A stretch of 64,000 nt of DNA from Candidatus Marimicrobium litorale (lineage in GTDB: Bacteria; Pseudomonadota; Gammaproteobacteria; Pseudomonadales; Halieaceae), in assembly GCF_026262645.1 (NCBI RefSeq), contig NZ_SHNO01000001.1, forward strand, positions 3,038,001-3,102,000, written 5' to 3'. The notes under the pieces were generated by a model that worked only from the letters and a program-made list of their open reading frames with translations, had not been told where the DNA came from and did not search any database. The position numbers were made by a program, and so were the translations under genes. Shown here in pieces: positions 45,071 to 54,016 of this stretch; positions within the stretch are counted from its first letter, which is position 1; the number at the start of each line of letters is the position of its first letter.

Positions 45071-45817
45071 TCATATTTTCAGCTGGGGAATGGTATGTAT
45101 CAGTAGCTCGGTGACTGTCCCAACATTTGCTCTGAACACCTCCAGAATCTCGTCCCATGAGACGGGAGCCTCGTCCTCCTTCCAGCAATCGTAGTCGGTC
45201 GACATCGCAACAACACCGTAGGGAATTCCCGCCTCGTTGGCCAGAATGCACTCAGGAGCAATACTCATATTAATGACGTCGGCTCCCCAAGCGCGAAACA
45301 TGTGAGATTCAGCGCGAGTTGAGAAACGATTGCCTTCGATGGTAATGACGGTGCCGCTCGTGTGGTGTTTGATACCGAGCTGTTGCGCCGCTTTTATCAT
45401 GGCCTTGCGTATGTCTTCGTTAAACGGGTCGGGCATCGGTGTGTGTTGTCCGCCTTCAGGGAATTCATCGTCAAAGCTCACCTTGCGCAGGCGTGTAAAA
45501 TCGATGAATTGATCAAGGACAACAAAATCACCACGTTCTATTTCCTGTCGTAGGCTGCCGCAGGCGGTAGTAGCCAGTATGTGCGTGCAGCCGAAGTCTC
45601 GAAGCGCGGCGATGTTGGCCCGATTGTTGACGTGTGTCGGAGGAATCGTGTGCTCACGTCCGTGGCGCGCCAGGATTGCAACCTCTACACCACCAATGGT
45701 GCCAACCTTCAGCGGAGCTGAAGGGGCGCCGTACGGGGTCTCTACCGCAAGATCTCGCGCGTTCTTGAGCATATCCGGGTTGTTCAGACCGCTGCCGCCA
45801 ATAATGCCGATTTTCAA
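45071..45817 (-). CDS. mtnP: S-methyl-5'-thioadenosine phosphorylase
   Basis: 248 residues. IGGSGLNNP at the N-terminus binds phosphate, RHGREHTIPPTHVNNRANI is the family hallmark, and VINMSIAPEC near 185 forms the purine/ribose site. Phosphorolysis of methylthioadenosine to adenine and methylthioribose 1-phosphate. The Ser-Ile-Ala before Pro-Glu deviates from the common Thr-x-x-Pro-Glu, so a preference for methylthioinosine cannot be excluded. Followed by apt. Confidence 0.94.
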   Translation of the reverse strand: MKIGIIGGSGLNNPDMLKNARDLAVETPYGAPSAPLKVGTIGGVEVAILARHGREHTIPPTHVNNRANIAALRDFGCTHILATTACGSLRQEIERGDFVVLDQFIDFTRLRKVSFDDEFPEGGQHTPMPDPFNEDIRKAMIKAAQQLGIKHHTSGTVITIEGNRFSTRAESHMFRAWGADVINMSIAPECILANEAGIPYGVVAMSTDYDCWKEDEAPVSWDEILEVFRANVGTVTELLIHTIPQLKI

Positions 45818-45948
45818 ACTGTGTACCCCACTGTTTTTTATATGGTGGTCGACGCGTGGTGAAGGTCGAGAAAGGCATTATAAGGCTGTGCGCAAGATGC
45901 GCCAGCCCCGGTTTCAATTTGGCGTCAGGGTGATGCACGAGGGGCAGC

Positions 45949-47286
45949 TTATCCAGGACAATTGGCAAGCGTAAGCGTCGGTCGCCCCGCAAGTTCGCCA
46001 GCGAGTCTCTTGAAGCCGCTATTGGTAACCGTTGGGCCGTCGGTGACCAGTGTTTGCACCAGAGTATCCAGTGAATGTCTGCCGTTGGACTGCGACCTCA
46101 GCTCCCTGTCCAGTGAGTGCATTACCAAAGCGGCGGCCGCTGTGCGCGCACCACTGGAGTGATCCGTTGCATCGCAGGACAAACCCGCGCTCCATTCGGC
46201 AAGTTGGGCGAGGCCTTTTCTAAAGCGATCGTCCGATATACCGCCTGATCGCTGCAGCAAAGCGATGCTGTAGTACTCTGCCAATCCCTCAACGATCCAG
46301 TCTGCGCCGCCGCCTTTTTTGGCTCTGAGCCCACTAAACACGTGAAACACCTCGTGTAGCAGGGTGCTGGTGCGGTTGCCGCTAACCAGTGGTCGTCCGG
46401 GATGCAAATAGAGGGAATCACGACCCGACAGGCCGCCGCGCCACATATCATCACTGCCACTGACGACCAGCAGGCGACGGGGTGCACCGGGCAGCAGCGT
46501 GTTCATTTCCGGGAGTGTCCAGCGCAAGAACGCGAGAATGTCATTGGCGTGTAAACCGAGTCCACGAGGGCTGGCGACACTCAGCTGTTGTTCATCGATG
46601 GCGTCTCTGCGAACGGCGATGTTGCCAGCAAGCATCCAGCCGCGGGGTTGGTCAAACCTGCGATGCGGATCGTCGACAAAAAAAGACTCGCCATCGCTTT
46701 CGCCGTAAGGCGTTTCTATGGACCACCCTATTGGTCCCCTCAGTGTTACCCGCGTTGTTGAGTAGGCGCCAATAGCAGCGGTGCTGTTAGCACTGGGGAA
46801 CAGGTGGTCGAGCTTTAACAGCGCCCAGTTCGGAGTGATCTTTGCGTCCGGTGCACCGTTGCTGCGTTGATTGTCGACGACGTAATCGTAGCGGAGAACA
46901 CCACCAGTATTTCCGGGGCGCCAGATCACTGTGTTGCCATTGCGTGCAACAGTCGAATCGCTTTCAATGTTCAGGTAGCGGTCCGCCGGCATGCGAAAGG
47001 AAACACTGCGCAGTAATTGCGTTGCTTGCTCCAATGTCAGCGTTACCTTTGCCTGTCCAGTCGCGGGCTCCAAAATAGCTTCATACTCTACCGCGTAGCC
47101 ACGCTCAGCAGAGGCACTTGTTGCGATGCAGGGGACGATCAGGAGTAGCGGCAGGCAGGCGAACACGTACCGAGCGCAATCTCGGGCAGTAGCATGGCGG
47201 TGGTTTTTTTCTGGTTTGGTCAAGGCGTGGTTCCTTAATCGGATACCTGGCGGCTGAAACAGTCGATCTGTGCGAGATGCAATCAT
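45949..47286 (-). CDS. secreted M61-like zinc aminopeptidase-type protein
   Basis: 445 residues if the ATG at 47286 (GAGGTGAT just upstream) is used; a TTG at 47223 with AAGGAA seven bases before it would give 424. A signal peptide follows (LPLLLIVPCIATSASA). The HExxH motif HEVFHVFSG near 312 with a second Glu in WIVEGLAEYYS 20 residues on resembles the M1/M61 gluzincin type. A propeptide-like beta-domain precedes. Two Cys near the C-terminus. Periplasmic or secreted peptidase; substrate unknown. Confidence 0.72.
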   Translation of the reverse strand: MIASRTDRLFQPPGIRLRNHALTKPEKNHRHATARDCARYVFACLPLLLIVPCIATSASAERGYAVEYEAILEPATGQAKVTLTLEQATQLLRSVSFRMPADRYLNIESDSTVARNGNTVIWRPGNTGGVLRYDYVVDNQRSNGAPDAKITPNWALLKLDHLFPSANSTAAIGAYSTTRVTLRGPIGWSIETPYGESDGESFFVDDPHRRFDQPRGWMLAGNIAVRRDAIDEQQLSVASPRGLGLHANDILAFLRWTLPEMNTLLPGAPRRLLVVSGSDDMWRGGLSGRDSLYLHPGRPLVSGNRTSTLLHEVFHVFSGLRAKKGGGADWIVEGLAEYYSIALLQRSGGISDDRFRKGLAQLAEWSAGLSCDATDHSSGARTAAAALVMHSLDRELRSQSNGRHSLDTLVQTLVTDGPTVTNSGFKRLAGELAGRPTLTLANCPG

Positions 47287-47744
47287 ATCACCTCGCTACG
47301 AGTGCGGGTCTGCAGCATTGGCGGGGATGAGTGCTCGCCAGCAGCGCCGCTGCCCGTTAAAGTAAAAAAAGTAAAAGTGACCAGCTCATCTGCCATGGGC
47401 AATAGACGAGAGGCGCTTCGTGCCGCCGTGCCGATACGCACTCAAATCGTGGATTCTGTTCTCATGTTGGATTGTTTGTTCACCATTGCCAGTCCGGATT
47501 GTCTGGTGCAACAGTGCTGGATATGATGTTCCTCAGGGTAATGCGAGGGGCAGCCGCAGAGCGGATACAGCACCCTGATGTCGCTGGCTACAACTGACTA
47601 CTGTGGGGCGTCGCTGATGGCTGGTTGGTATTTTTTAACGGAGTCACCCCGACGATATGAACGGGTTAAATAGCTGTCAGCGCAGGTTGCCCACGCCCTG
47701 TTCACCGCGCAAAAACCGTGCCCTGCGATTAGGTGTGAAAGACA
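47287..47744. other. intergenic region
   Basis: About 460 bases between divergent genes. No gene supported. A short GC-rich stretch near 47530 resembles one near 24330 (CAGGG-AATGCG-GG), too short and imperfect to call a repeat family. Confidence 0.45.
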
Positions 47745-48431
47745 ATGGCGGTACAGTTGATGGATAAGTTAAACAGAGGTCTGCACGTTATTTGCTTCGT
47801 CGTCATGGTGGCTCTTGCGTCCGCACCGCTGTTTGCTGCCAGTGAGTGGCAGCTTGTGCATTCATCGGACAGGCTGACAGTGGAGCGTCGTGATTATAAG
47901 GGGTCGGACCTCGACGAAATTCGCGGCGTGCTTCGTCTGGACGCCTCCCTGAATGCAGTGATGGCTCTGTTGAAGGATGCCAGCTTCAATGAGCAGTGGG
48001 TATACCGCAGTGGTGGTGCTCGCGTCTTGCAGGAAATGGGTTATCCCGAGGCGTATGTCTACGGGATCGTTGACGCGCCCTTCCCGATGGTCGATCGGGA
48101 TACGGTGGTACGTTTTGATTTTAAGCAGGATCCGGTGACCAGAGAAATTACCATTGGCATTATCAATTTCCCGCAGTTCGCACCAGAGGCCGATGGGCTA
48201 GTGCGCGTCCCTGACTTTGGCGGTTTTTGGCATTTACGCCCTCTCACTGATCAAGGCGTGATGGTGACCTACCAGGTTTACGGCGACCCTGGTGGCTGGA
48301 TTCCTGTCTGGATGGCTAATCGTGCTGCGGTGCTCTCGGTGCAGAATACGCTTGAGAATATGCAGGCTGCGGTGGTCAATTACGAGGGGTCACAATCCCG
48401 TTATGTCAAAGAGCTCGATAGTGCAGAGTGA
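47745..48431 (+). CDS. START-domain lipid-binding protein, exported
   Basis: 228 residues with a signal peptide ending LFAAS near 31. The START fold is recognisable from WQLVHSSDRLTVERRDYKGS, LKDASFNEQWVYRSG, PFPMVDRDTVVRF and YQVYGDPGGWIPVWMANRA. Bacterial START proteins bind hydrophobic ligands such as sterols or carotenoids; here it is probably periplasmic. Stands alone. Confidence 0.88.
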   Translation: MAVQLMDKLNRGLHVICFVVMVALASAPLFAASEWQLVHSSDRLTVERRDYKGSDLDEIRGVLRLDASLNAVMALLKDASFNEQWVYRSGGARVLQEMGYPEAYVYGIVDAPFPMVDRDTVVRFDFKQDPVTREITIGIINFPQFAPEADGLVRVPDFGGFWHLRPLTDQGVMVTYQVYGDPGGWIPVWMANRAAVLSVQNTLENMQAAVVNYEGSQSRYVKELDSAE

Positions 48432-48509
48432 GTGATATCTGCTCACTGACTCCGCAGCGACTTCCCCGTTCACGCGCAATCGTTGTTACGCAGTCAGCAG
48501 GATACGCAC

Positions 48510-49160
48510 TCAGGGCGCACCGCGTGACGCTTTGGCTTTTTGGCTGACCGTGGCGAGCCAGGGTTGTGCGTCTCTGTGCATGCCCTCTGGCCGGTAATAG
48601 TGCTTGAGCAGCGTAAAACCGGCCCCCTCGAGATAGGCTTTGGTAGTGTCATACTCCATAAAATTACCGAAGCGCTCACCCTGCCAGCCCTCTTCGTTTC
48701 CCCGGGGGTTTGAAATAAAGAGAATGCCGCCTGTGATAAGGGCTGTATGCAGTTGCCTGAGAACATTGGGCAATGCCTGCCGCGGAACATGAAACAGCGA
48801 GGCGTTGGCGAATACAGCATTGAAAGTGGAGTCAGGTAGCGACAGGGACAAAAACTGCTGATGCAGGACTTTGCAGCCGGCGTGCGCGCGCGCCATTTCA
48901 CAGAAGGCGGCGCTACCGTCCAGCCCTACGGGTCGATGGCCCATCGACTGGAAATAGACAAGGTCTCGCCCCGGGCCGCAGCCGAGATCCAGAATGTCCA
49001 GAGGTTGGGACTTGGGAAAGCAATTCAGCAGGGCGGCATAATTCTGCGACACATCGTGATCTCTTGTTCCTTGCCAGAACGACTCGGCATTATCACTGTA
49101 GTGGTCCAGGGTGACTGATTCGATTTCGACCAATTGTGCTTCCGTCAGCTGTTCAATCAT
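48510..49160 (-). CDS. class I SAM-dependent methyltransferase
   Basis: 216 residues. ILDLGCGPGRD near 55-65 is motif I for SAM binding, GLDGSAAFCEMAR gives the acidic residue, ANASLFHVP and GGILFISNPRGN later motifs. The N-terminus (HYSDNAESFWQGTRDHDVSQNY) is typical of small-molecule methyltransferases of the Methyltransf_25 type. Substrate unknown. Confidence 0.88.
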   Translation of the reverse strand: MIEQLTEAQLVEIESVTLDHYSDNAESFWQGTRDHDVSQNYAALLNCFPKSQPLDILDLGCGPGRDLVYFQSMGHRPVGLDGSAAFCEMARAHAGCKVLHQQFLSLSLPDSTFNAVFANASLFHVPRQALPNVLRQLHTALITGGILFISNPRGNEEGWQGERFGNFMEYDTTKAYLEGAGFTLLKHYYRPEGMHRDAQPWLATVSQKAKASRGAP

Positions 49161-49231
49161 CGTCGGTCCTTACTCGCGGCCTGACCCGCGGTTCAGCGCG
49201 GAAAGGTATATGGGCATTGCCTGATTGTGGC

Positions 49232-50305
49232 TCAGTCGTGTGGGTGTTGACCGACAGGCCGGACTTCGTACCACGTGATCTCCCCGCGGCTGCCCAGGCG
49301 CATAATTGGCCCCCAGGTCCCTGTCCCGGGCGAGACGTAAAGGTGCGTTGCCCCCTGTCGGAATAGCCCGATGCTGCGCTTGAAAACCCGCTTCACCACC
49401 AGGTTGAACGGTACGATCTGCCCGTTATGGGTGTGGCCCGATATCATGAGGTCTACCCCGGCTTCCGCAGCGGCACCAAGGCCCCAGGGCCGGTGATAGA
49501 GCAACAGGATGAAGCGTTGTTGCATTATATCAATGCATGCCAACTCTTTGCGCACCTGCCCGGGCCACTCACTGTCGTCGATACCGATAATCTGAACCTC
49601 GCCCTGCAATGCGCTTTGGGAGCGCAGGCAGCGCACGCCGAGATTTTGCAGGCGTGAGATGATCTGGTCGAGGTCCTCGTAGCGCTCATGATTACCGGTA
49701 CAGAAATAGATCGGAACCGGGCAGCTCCTCAGTGCGGCCAGTTGAGGTCCGTCAATACCCGGCATGTCGATGAAATCGCCGGTAATACAAAGGAAATCCA
49801 TATCCAGTGTGTTGACCTTGTCCATGACGCGTTGCAAGAAATCCCCAGTCCGGGAGCCGATATGAACGTCGGTTATCTGGGCGAACCTGAGCGTGCCCCG
49901 CAGTTTCGCGCTCTCAAGCGATACCTTAACGACCGACGGGCTCCAGGCATTTGCAATGCTGTACAGCGTCAGTAAGCCGGTCAGTCCCAATAGTCCGAGG
50001 GCGGCCGGGGTAGGTGCGATCCAGCCCGCCGCCACCGGTATTTCTGTTAAAAGCAGGGAGATGAGAAGCAGTGGGCTGACGCCTAACCACAGGTCTGCGC
50101 CCCGGCGCAGCCAGAATAGCAGCCCGGAATTAGCGTGTCGCAGGTACAGTCGGGCCACAATCTGGCTGCAGAACAGGGGTACGAGGATGAGGGTGGTTTG
50201 CCACGGGCTCAAGGTCAGCCATTGGCATAAGCGCAGTATGGGATATGCAAACAACGGGATGTGCAAAAGGAGCGCGATAATAAGGAATTGTTGTCTACTG
50301 CCCAT
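49232..50305 (-). CDS. membrane-bound metallophosphoesterase (YkuE-like)
   Basis: 357 residues from MGSRQQFLII (AGGAG upstream). N-terminal 140 residues have four membrane helices. The phosphoesterase site has TDVHIG, GDFID, GNHERY and GHTHNG, the complete set of five metal-binding motifs. Such proteins hydrolyse UDP-sugar lipids or other phosphoesters near the membrane. Function here unspecified. Confidence 0.88.
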   Translation of the reverse strand: MGSRQQFLIIALLLHIPLFAYPILRLCQWLTLSPWQTTLILVPLFCSQIVARLYLRHANSGLLFWLRRGADLWLGVSPLLLISLLLTEIPVAAGWIAPTPAALGLLGLTGLLTLYSIANAWSPSVVKVSLESAKLRGTLRFAQITDVHIGSRTGDFLQRVMDKVNTLDMDFLCITGDFIDMPGIDGPQLAALRSCPVPIYFCTGNHERYEDLDQIISRLQNLGVRCLRSQSALQGEVQIIGIDDSEWPGQVRKELACIDIMQQRFILLLYHRPWGLGAAAEAGVDLMISGHTHNGQIVPFNLVVKRVFKRSIGLFRQGATHLYVSPGTGTWGPIMRLGSRGEITWYEVRPVGQHPHD

Positions 50306-50464
50306 GGCGACAGCATACTCCTGTCTGAAAGGCGAGGTCAGGCCGCCTGTGCAAAGCGTTTCAAGAAGAGCCCCGCCACACGTCATGACAATCAGCGGTG
50401 TTGACGCCCCCGACCCTCGCGACTACAGTTTGAGTAGTCATGACTAACTAAAAGAGGTTATCCC

Positions 50465-50821
50465 ATGTGTCGCATGCTGACGTTTTCGGTTCTGGTTGCT
50501 GTCATGCTGCTGTCAGCCTGCCAGGACAAGACGCCCGAGGCCACTCGGCAGGTGCAGATAGCTAGCCAGCAGTTGGTACCAGGGGATTCAGAGCTGGCCG
50601 CCATTTACCAGCGCAGTTGCCGCAGTTGTCATACGATTGCTGCTACGGGTGCACCGCTTTCGGGAGACTCCGTCGCGTGGGCACCGCGCATGCAGCGTGG
50701 CATGCCTGCCATGATCGACAGTGTCATTAATGGTGCCGGGGGTATGCCGCCTCTCGGGATGTGCATGGACTGCAGCGAGGAGCAATTCGAGGCTCTGATT
50801 CGCTTCATGGCCGGAGGGTAA
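50465..50821 (+). CDS. cytochrome c5-like lipoprotein
   Basis: 118 residues, GAGG site. Lipobox LLSAC with Cys 19. The haem site CRSCH near 53-57, the distal Met in GGMPPLGMCMDCSEEQ and a second Cys pair are those of cytochrome c5. A periplasm-facing electron carrier. The flavoprotein gene follows with only six bases between, so it likely takes electrons from that enzyme. Confidence 0.92.
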   Translation: MCRMLTFSVLVAVMLLSACQDKTPEATRQVQIASQQLVPGDSELAAIYQRSCRSCHTIAATGAPLSGDSVAWAPRMQRGMPAMIDSVINGAGGMPPLGMCMDCSEEQFEALIRFMAGG

Positions 50822-50827
50822 TGAGCG

Positions 50828-52186
50828 GTGATTTCACGCAGAGGTGTTATACAGACACTCGTGGCCGCGGCTGTGTGCACGACAGGCGGTATTGTCCCCG
50901 CGGCACTTGGCGCACGGCCGATACCCTGGCGTAATTGGTCTGGTTCCCAAGTCTGTTATCCGGCGCAGCGCGTTGCTCCCGCGTCTGTGGAGGAGCTACG
51001 CGAGCTGATTAGAGGCACTGCAGGAACAGTGCGTCCAGTGGGGTCCGGTCATTCCTTTACGCCGTTAGTGCCCACCGATGACACGATCATCTCCCTGTCG
51101 CGATTGTCCGGCATAGTGGACGTCGATCCCGAGTCTCTGCAGGCGACGCTCTTAGCAGGAACGCAATTGGGTGACTTGGGTCAGCCTCTCGAAACGGCCG
51201 GCCAGGCGCTGATTAATATGCCCGATATCGACGAGCAGATTCTGGCGGGTTGCCTGGCGACGGCGACGCACGGGACGGGTGCGGGTATCGGTTGCATGTC
51301 CGACTATATCCAGGCGCTGCAATTGGTGGACGGGCGCGGTGACCTGTTGGATTGCAGCCGAGATCAAAACCCCGATATTTTTCGTGCCGCGCAGGTATCC
51401 CTTGGCGCAATGGGCGTGATCACTCAGGTGCGACTGCAGAACATGGCACCCTATCGCCTGCGGCGCGAAACGGTGTGGCATGAATTTGAGGACATTCTCG
51501 CCATGGCTGACGAGATGGCCGATCGTCACCGCAATTTTGAATTCTACCTTTTGCCATTCTCGGGCATGGGGTACACCGACGTGCATGACTTGACAGAAGA
51601 GCCTTTCGGGACGAGCGAAAAGGTCGACCCCAACGAGGGAGTGATGGACCTGAAGCTGGCCAGGGATTGGCTGGATGACTATCCCAAGGTGCGTGAGCTG
51701 ATTCTTGGAAGCTACATGCGAACGATAGGCGACGAGGTGACGGTGGAACGCTCGTGGAAGAACTACGCCAGCGAGCGCAATGTGCGGTTTAATGAGATGG
51801 AATATCACTTGCCGCGAGAATCCGGTTTGCAGGCGTTGAGAGAAGTCTGGGAGACGCTGGAGTCTGGCCACCGGGAGGTGTTTTTTCCTATCGAGGTGCG
51901 TTTCATTAAGGGAGACGATATATGGCTCAGCCCCTTCTATCAGCGCGACAGTATTTCCATCGCGGTGCACCGCTACTTCGAGGAAGACTACAAGCCGTTC
52001 TTCGCAGCGATAGAGCCGATCTTTCGAAAGTACAACGGGCGCCCGCACTGGGGTAAGTTGAATACGCTGAGCGGTAATGATTTCTCTCAGCTCTACCCCC
52101 ATTGGGAGGATTTCAAAGCGGTGCGCAATCACATGGACCCGCAGGGTAAGTTTCTCAATCCCTACTTGTCGGGGCTGTTCAGTTAG
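50828..52186 (+). CDS. FAD-linked sugar-lactone oxidase-like flavoprotein (aldonolactone oxidase family), Tat-exported
   Basis: 452 residues from GTG behind GGAGGG. Twin-arginine-type leader (SRRGVIQTLVAAAV). The FAD site RPVGSGHSFTPLVPTD near 66-81 and ATHGTG near 152-157 follow the VAO/PCMH pattern, and the C-terminal GRPHWGK near 421-427 is the hallmark of L-gulono/D-arabinono-lactone oxidases. The usual His for covalent FAD is not in the expected place, so the flavin is probably non-covalent. Substrate a sugar lactone or polyol. Coupled with the cytochrome c5 lipoprotein upstream. Confidence 0.86.
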   Translation: MISRRGVIQTLVAAAVCTTGGIVPAALGARPIPWRNWSGSQVCYPAQRVAPASVEELRELIRGTAGTVRPVGSGHSFTPLVPTDDTIISLSRLSGIVDVDPESLQATLLAGTQLGDLGQPLETAGQALINMPDIDEQILAGCLATATHGTGAGIGCMSDYIQALQLVDGRGDLLDCSRDQNPDIFRAAQVSLGAMGVITQVRLQNMAPYRLRRETVWHEFEDILAMADEMADRHRNFEFYLLPFSGMGYTDVHDLTEEPFGTSEKVDPNEGVMDLKLARDWLDDYPKVRELILGSYMRTIGDEVTVERSWKNYASERNVRFNEMEYHLPRESGLQALREVWETLESGHREVFFPIEVRFIKGDDIWLSPFYQRDSISIAVHRYFEEDYKPFFAAIEPIFRKYNGRPHWGKLNTLSGNDFSQLYPHWEDFKAVRNHMDPQGKFLNPYLSGLFS

Positions 52187-52215
52187 CACCTGATAGTTGA
52201 TAGGAGGAGCAGGTA

Positions 52216-53484
52216 ATGAAGCGTCGTGCGGTGTTACTCGGTGGTGTCGCCGGAGCGCTGGGCTTGGGCGCCGTGCTGCGCCCTGGTGACAAAGGCCGTA
52301 ACCACCAGCCCTACTTTCGAGAGGTGAGCGCAGCACTGGATCATGCGGGTGCATCCGGCCCCACTCTTGTTATTGATCGGAGCGCGCTTGAGGCGAATAT
52401 AGCCACCCTGAAATCACATATCAGGGATAGGTTTGCCTATCGTATTGTTGCCAAGTCCCTGCCCTCGCTGCCCTTGTTGGAATTGGTGATGCAACAATCG
52501 GGGAGCAACCGTCTGATGCTATTCCACCAGCCATTTATCAATCAGGTGGCCGCCCGGGTTCCGCGTGCCGATATATTGTTGGGAAAGCCAATGCCGGTGG
52601 CGGCAGCGCACAATTTTTACCGCAGTTTTGATGGAGGGCAGTTTGACCCGGGGCGCCAACTGCGGTGGCTGATTGATACACCGCAACGGCTGGCCCAGTA
52701 CGAGGCCCTGGCGACGGGTCTGAATGAGTCGATGCAGGTGTGCATCGAGCTGGACGTCGGCCTGCATCGAGGGGGCGTTGACAACGATGCGCAGCTGTTA
52801 GAAATGTTGAAGAGTTTGTCGCAATCCGCGCATCTGCACTTCTGCGGTTTCATGGGCTACGAGCCGCACATAGTGAAAATACCGGTGGGTGACACCCTCA
52901 CCTACAGAGACCGGGCCGTGTCACGCTACCAGCACTTCCTGACACTGGCTCGGGACTACCTCGGTGAAGCCTGGCCAGACGCCGCTGTGCTCAATGCGGC
53001 GGGCAGCCCGACCTACCAGCTCTATGATCAGGGCGATTTTCCCTTTAACGAGCTCAGCGCGGGCTCTTGTCTGGTTAAGCCCACGGGTTTTGATCTGCCC
53101 ACCCTGGCTGACCACCAACCGGCCTCCTATATCGCGACGCCCGTGCTAAAGGTGATGGACGCCCCGCAAATACCGGGGATCGATCTGGGCGGCTTGCAGG
53201 CTGCCTGGAACCCCAATCGGGCGCGCAGTTTTTATACCTACGGGGGTTATTGGAAGGCGAAACCAGAGTCGCCCCCGGGTCTCTTCAGCAATGCACTGCT
53301 GGGTCGCTCTACGAACCAGGACCTGTTTAACGGTTCGGCCGGCATCGATTTACAGGTGGATGATTGGATCTTCCTGCGTCCCACCCAGAGTGAATTTGTA
53401 TTCCTGCAGTTCGGCGATATTGCGGTCTATGACGGAGGGGAGATCGTAGAGCGCTGGCCCGTGTTCTCCGAGCAGGCTGCCTGA
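52216..53484 (+). CDS. D-threonine-aldolase/alanine-racemase-like PLP protein (DSD1 family), apparently exported
   Basis: 422 residues, GGAGGAG site. N-terminus MKRRAVLLGGVAGALGLGAV resembles a Tat signal. The PLP Lys is in YRIVAKSLPSLP near 80; GLHRGGVD and NAAGSPTY follow the fold III barrel. The C-terminal metal motif of D-threonine aldolases (His-x-Cys) is replaced by PTQSEFVFLQFGD, seen in a proteobacterial sub-family of unclear activity. Follows the flavoprotein gene by 29 bases; a periplasmic PLP enzyme in an electron-transfer operon is unusual. Confidence 0.8.
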   Translation: MKRRAVLLGGVAGALGLGAVLRPGDKGRNHQPYFREVSAALDHAGASGPTLVIDRSALEANIATLKSHIRDRFAYRIVAKSLPSLPLLELVMQQSGSNRLMLFHQPFINQVAARVPRADILLGKPMPVAAAHNFYRSFDGGQFDPGRQLRWLIDTPQRLAQYEALATGLNESMQVCIELDVGLHRGGVDNDAQLLEMLKSLSQSAHLHFCGFMGYEPHIVKIPVGDTLTYRDRAVSRYQHFLTLARDYLGEAWPDAAVLNAAGSPTYQLYDQGDFPFNELSAGSCLVKPTGFDLPTLADHQPASYIATPVLKVMDAPQIPGIDLGGLQAAWNPNRARSFYTYGGYWKAKPESPPGLFSNALLGRSTNQDLFNGSAGIDLQVDDWIFLRPTQSEFVFLQFGDIAVYDGGEIVERWPVFSEQAA

Positions 53485-54016
53485 GCCCCGACAAACCTTA
53501 CCGGATCGCCTGGGGTTATGGGTCGCGCAAACAAGCGCGACCTGCTGACTTGCCGCACCTTTTACGGAGGCGGCAATCCTATCGACTCAATGGGGGTAGG
53601 TTGCGCCGAGCGGCGCAACATCGCACTGTCCGAAAGTGCTGTGTGTGAGGCGTTTGCCTCCCCAAACGGCTGCGTCTAGCCAGCGAGGTCAGGATTGTGC
53701 ACTGGTGCCAGGGCCTCCAGAGCAGCGATATCGGATCCGCGCTGCGATTCATCTTGAAGCGCACCATTTGCGCCCGTGGCTCCGCCGTTCGGCTGCTGAA
53801 GATTAAAATAGATAGAATAATAATAGTTCATCGGACTAGCTAACGAGGACTCACCGTGATGAGGGACACCTGCGCCCTGTAGACCCAGCAACACTTCGGC
53901 TTCTAAGTGGGGTGTTGATCTTAACGCGAAGATTTTTTTTGTAGCCTGCGTTGCTGTGGCATGGCCAGATGTCTCGCCCGGGTTAGTGGTTGCTCGTTCC
54001 AGTAAACAGATGGCAG
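53485..54016. other. intergenic region with hairpin and a doubtful short ORF
   Basis: Holds the hairpin 53521-53542 just downstream of the PLP-enzyme gene. On the minus strand, bases 53676-54023 are open for 115 codons from a TTG overlapping the P450 stop, with an internal ATG giving a 51-residue peptide MNYYYSIYFNLQQPNGG onward; codon use is not unlike coding DNA but no family is recognised and support is weak. Confidence 0.3.
53521..53542. terminator. hairpin GGTCGCGC/GCGCGACC downstream of the PLP-enzyme gene
   Basis: A perfect 8-bp stem with AAACAA loop, 36 bases after the stop at 53484. A T run begins only 15 bases further on, so termination efficiency is doubtful. Confidence 0.45.

Noticed and set aside
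51152-52354. 400-codon minus-strand ORF opposite the lactone-oxidase gene
   Set aside because: No ribosome site and no recognisable domain; the plus strand encodes a complete FAD enzyme there.
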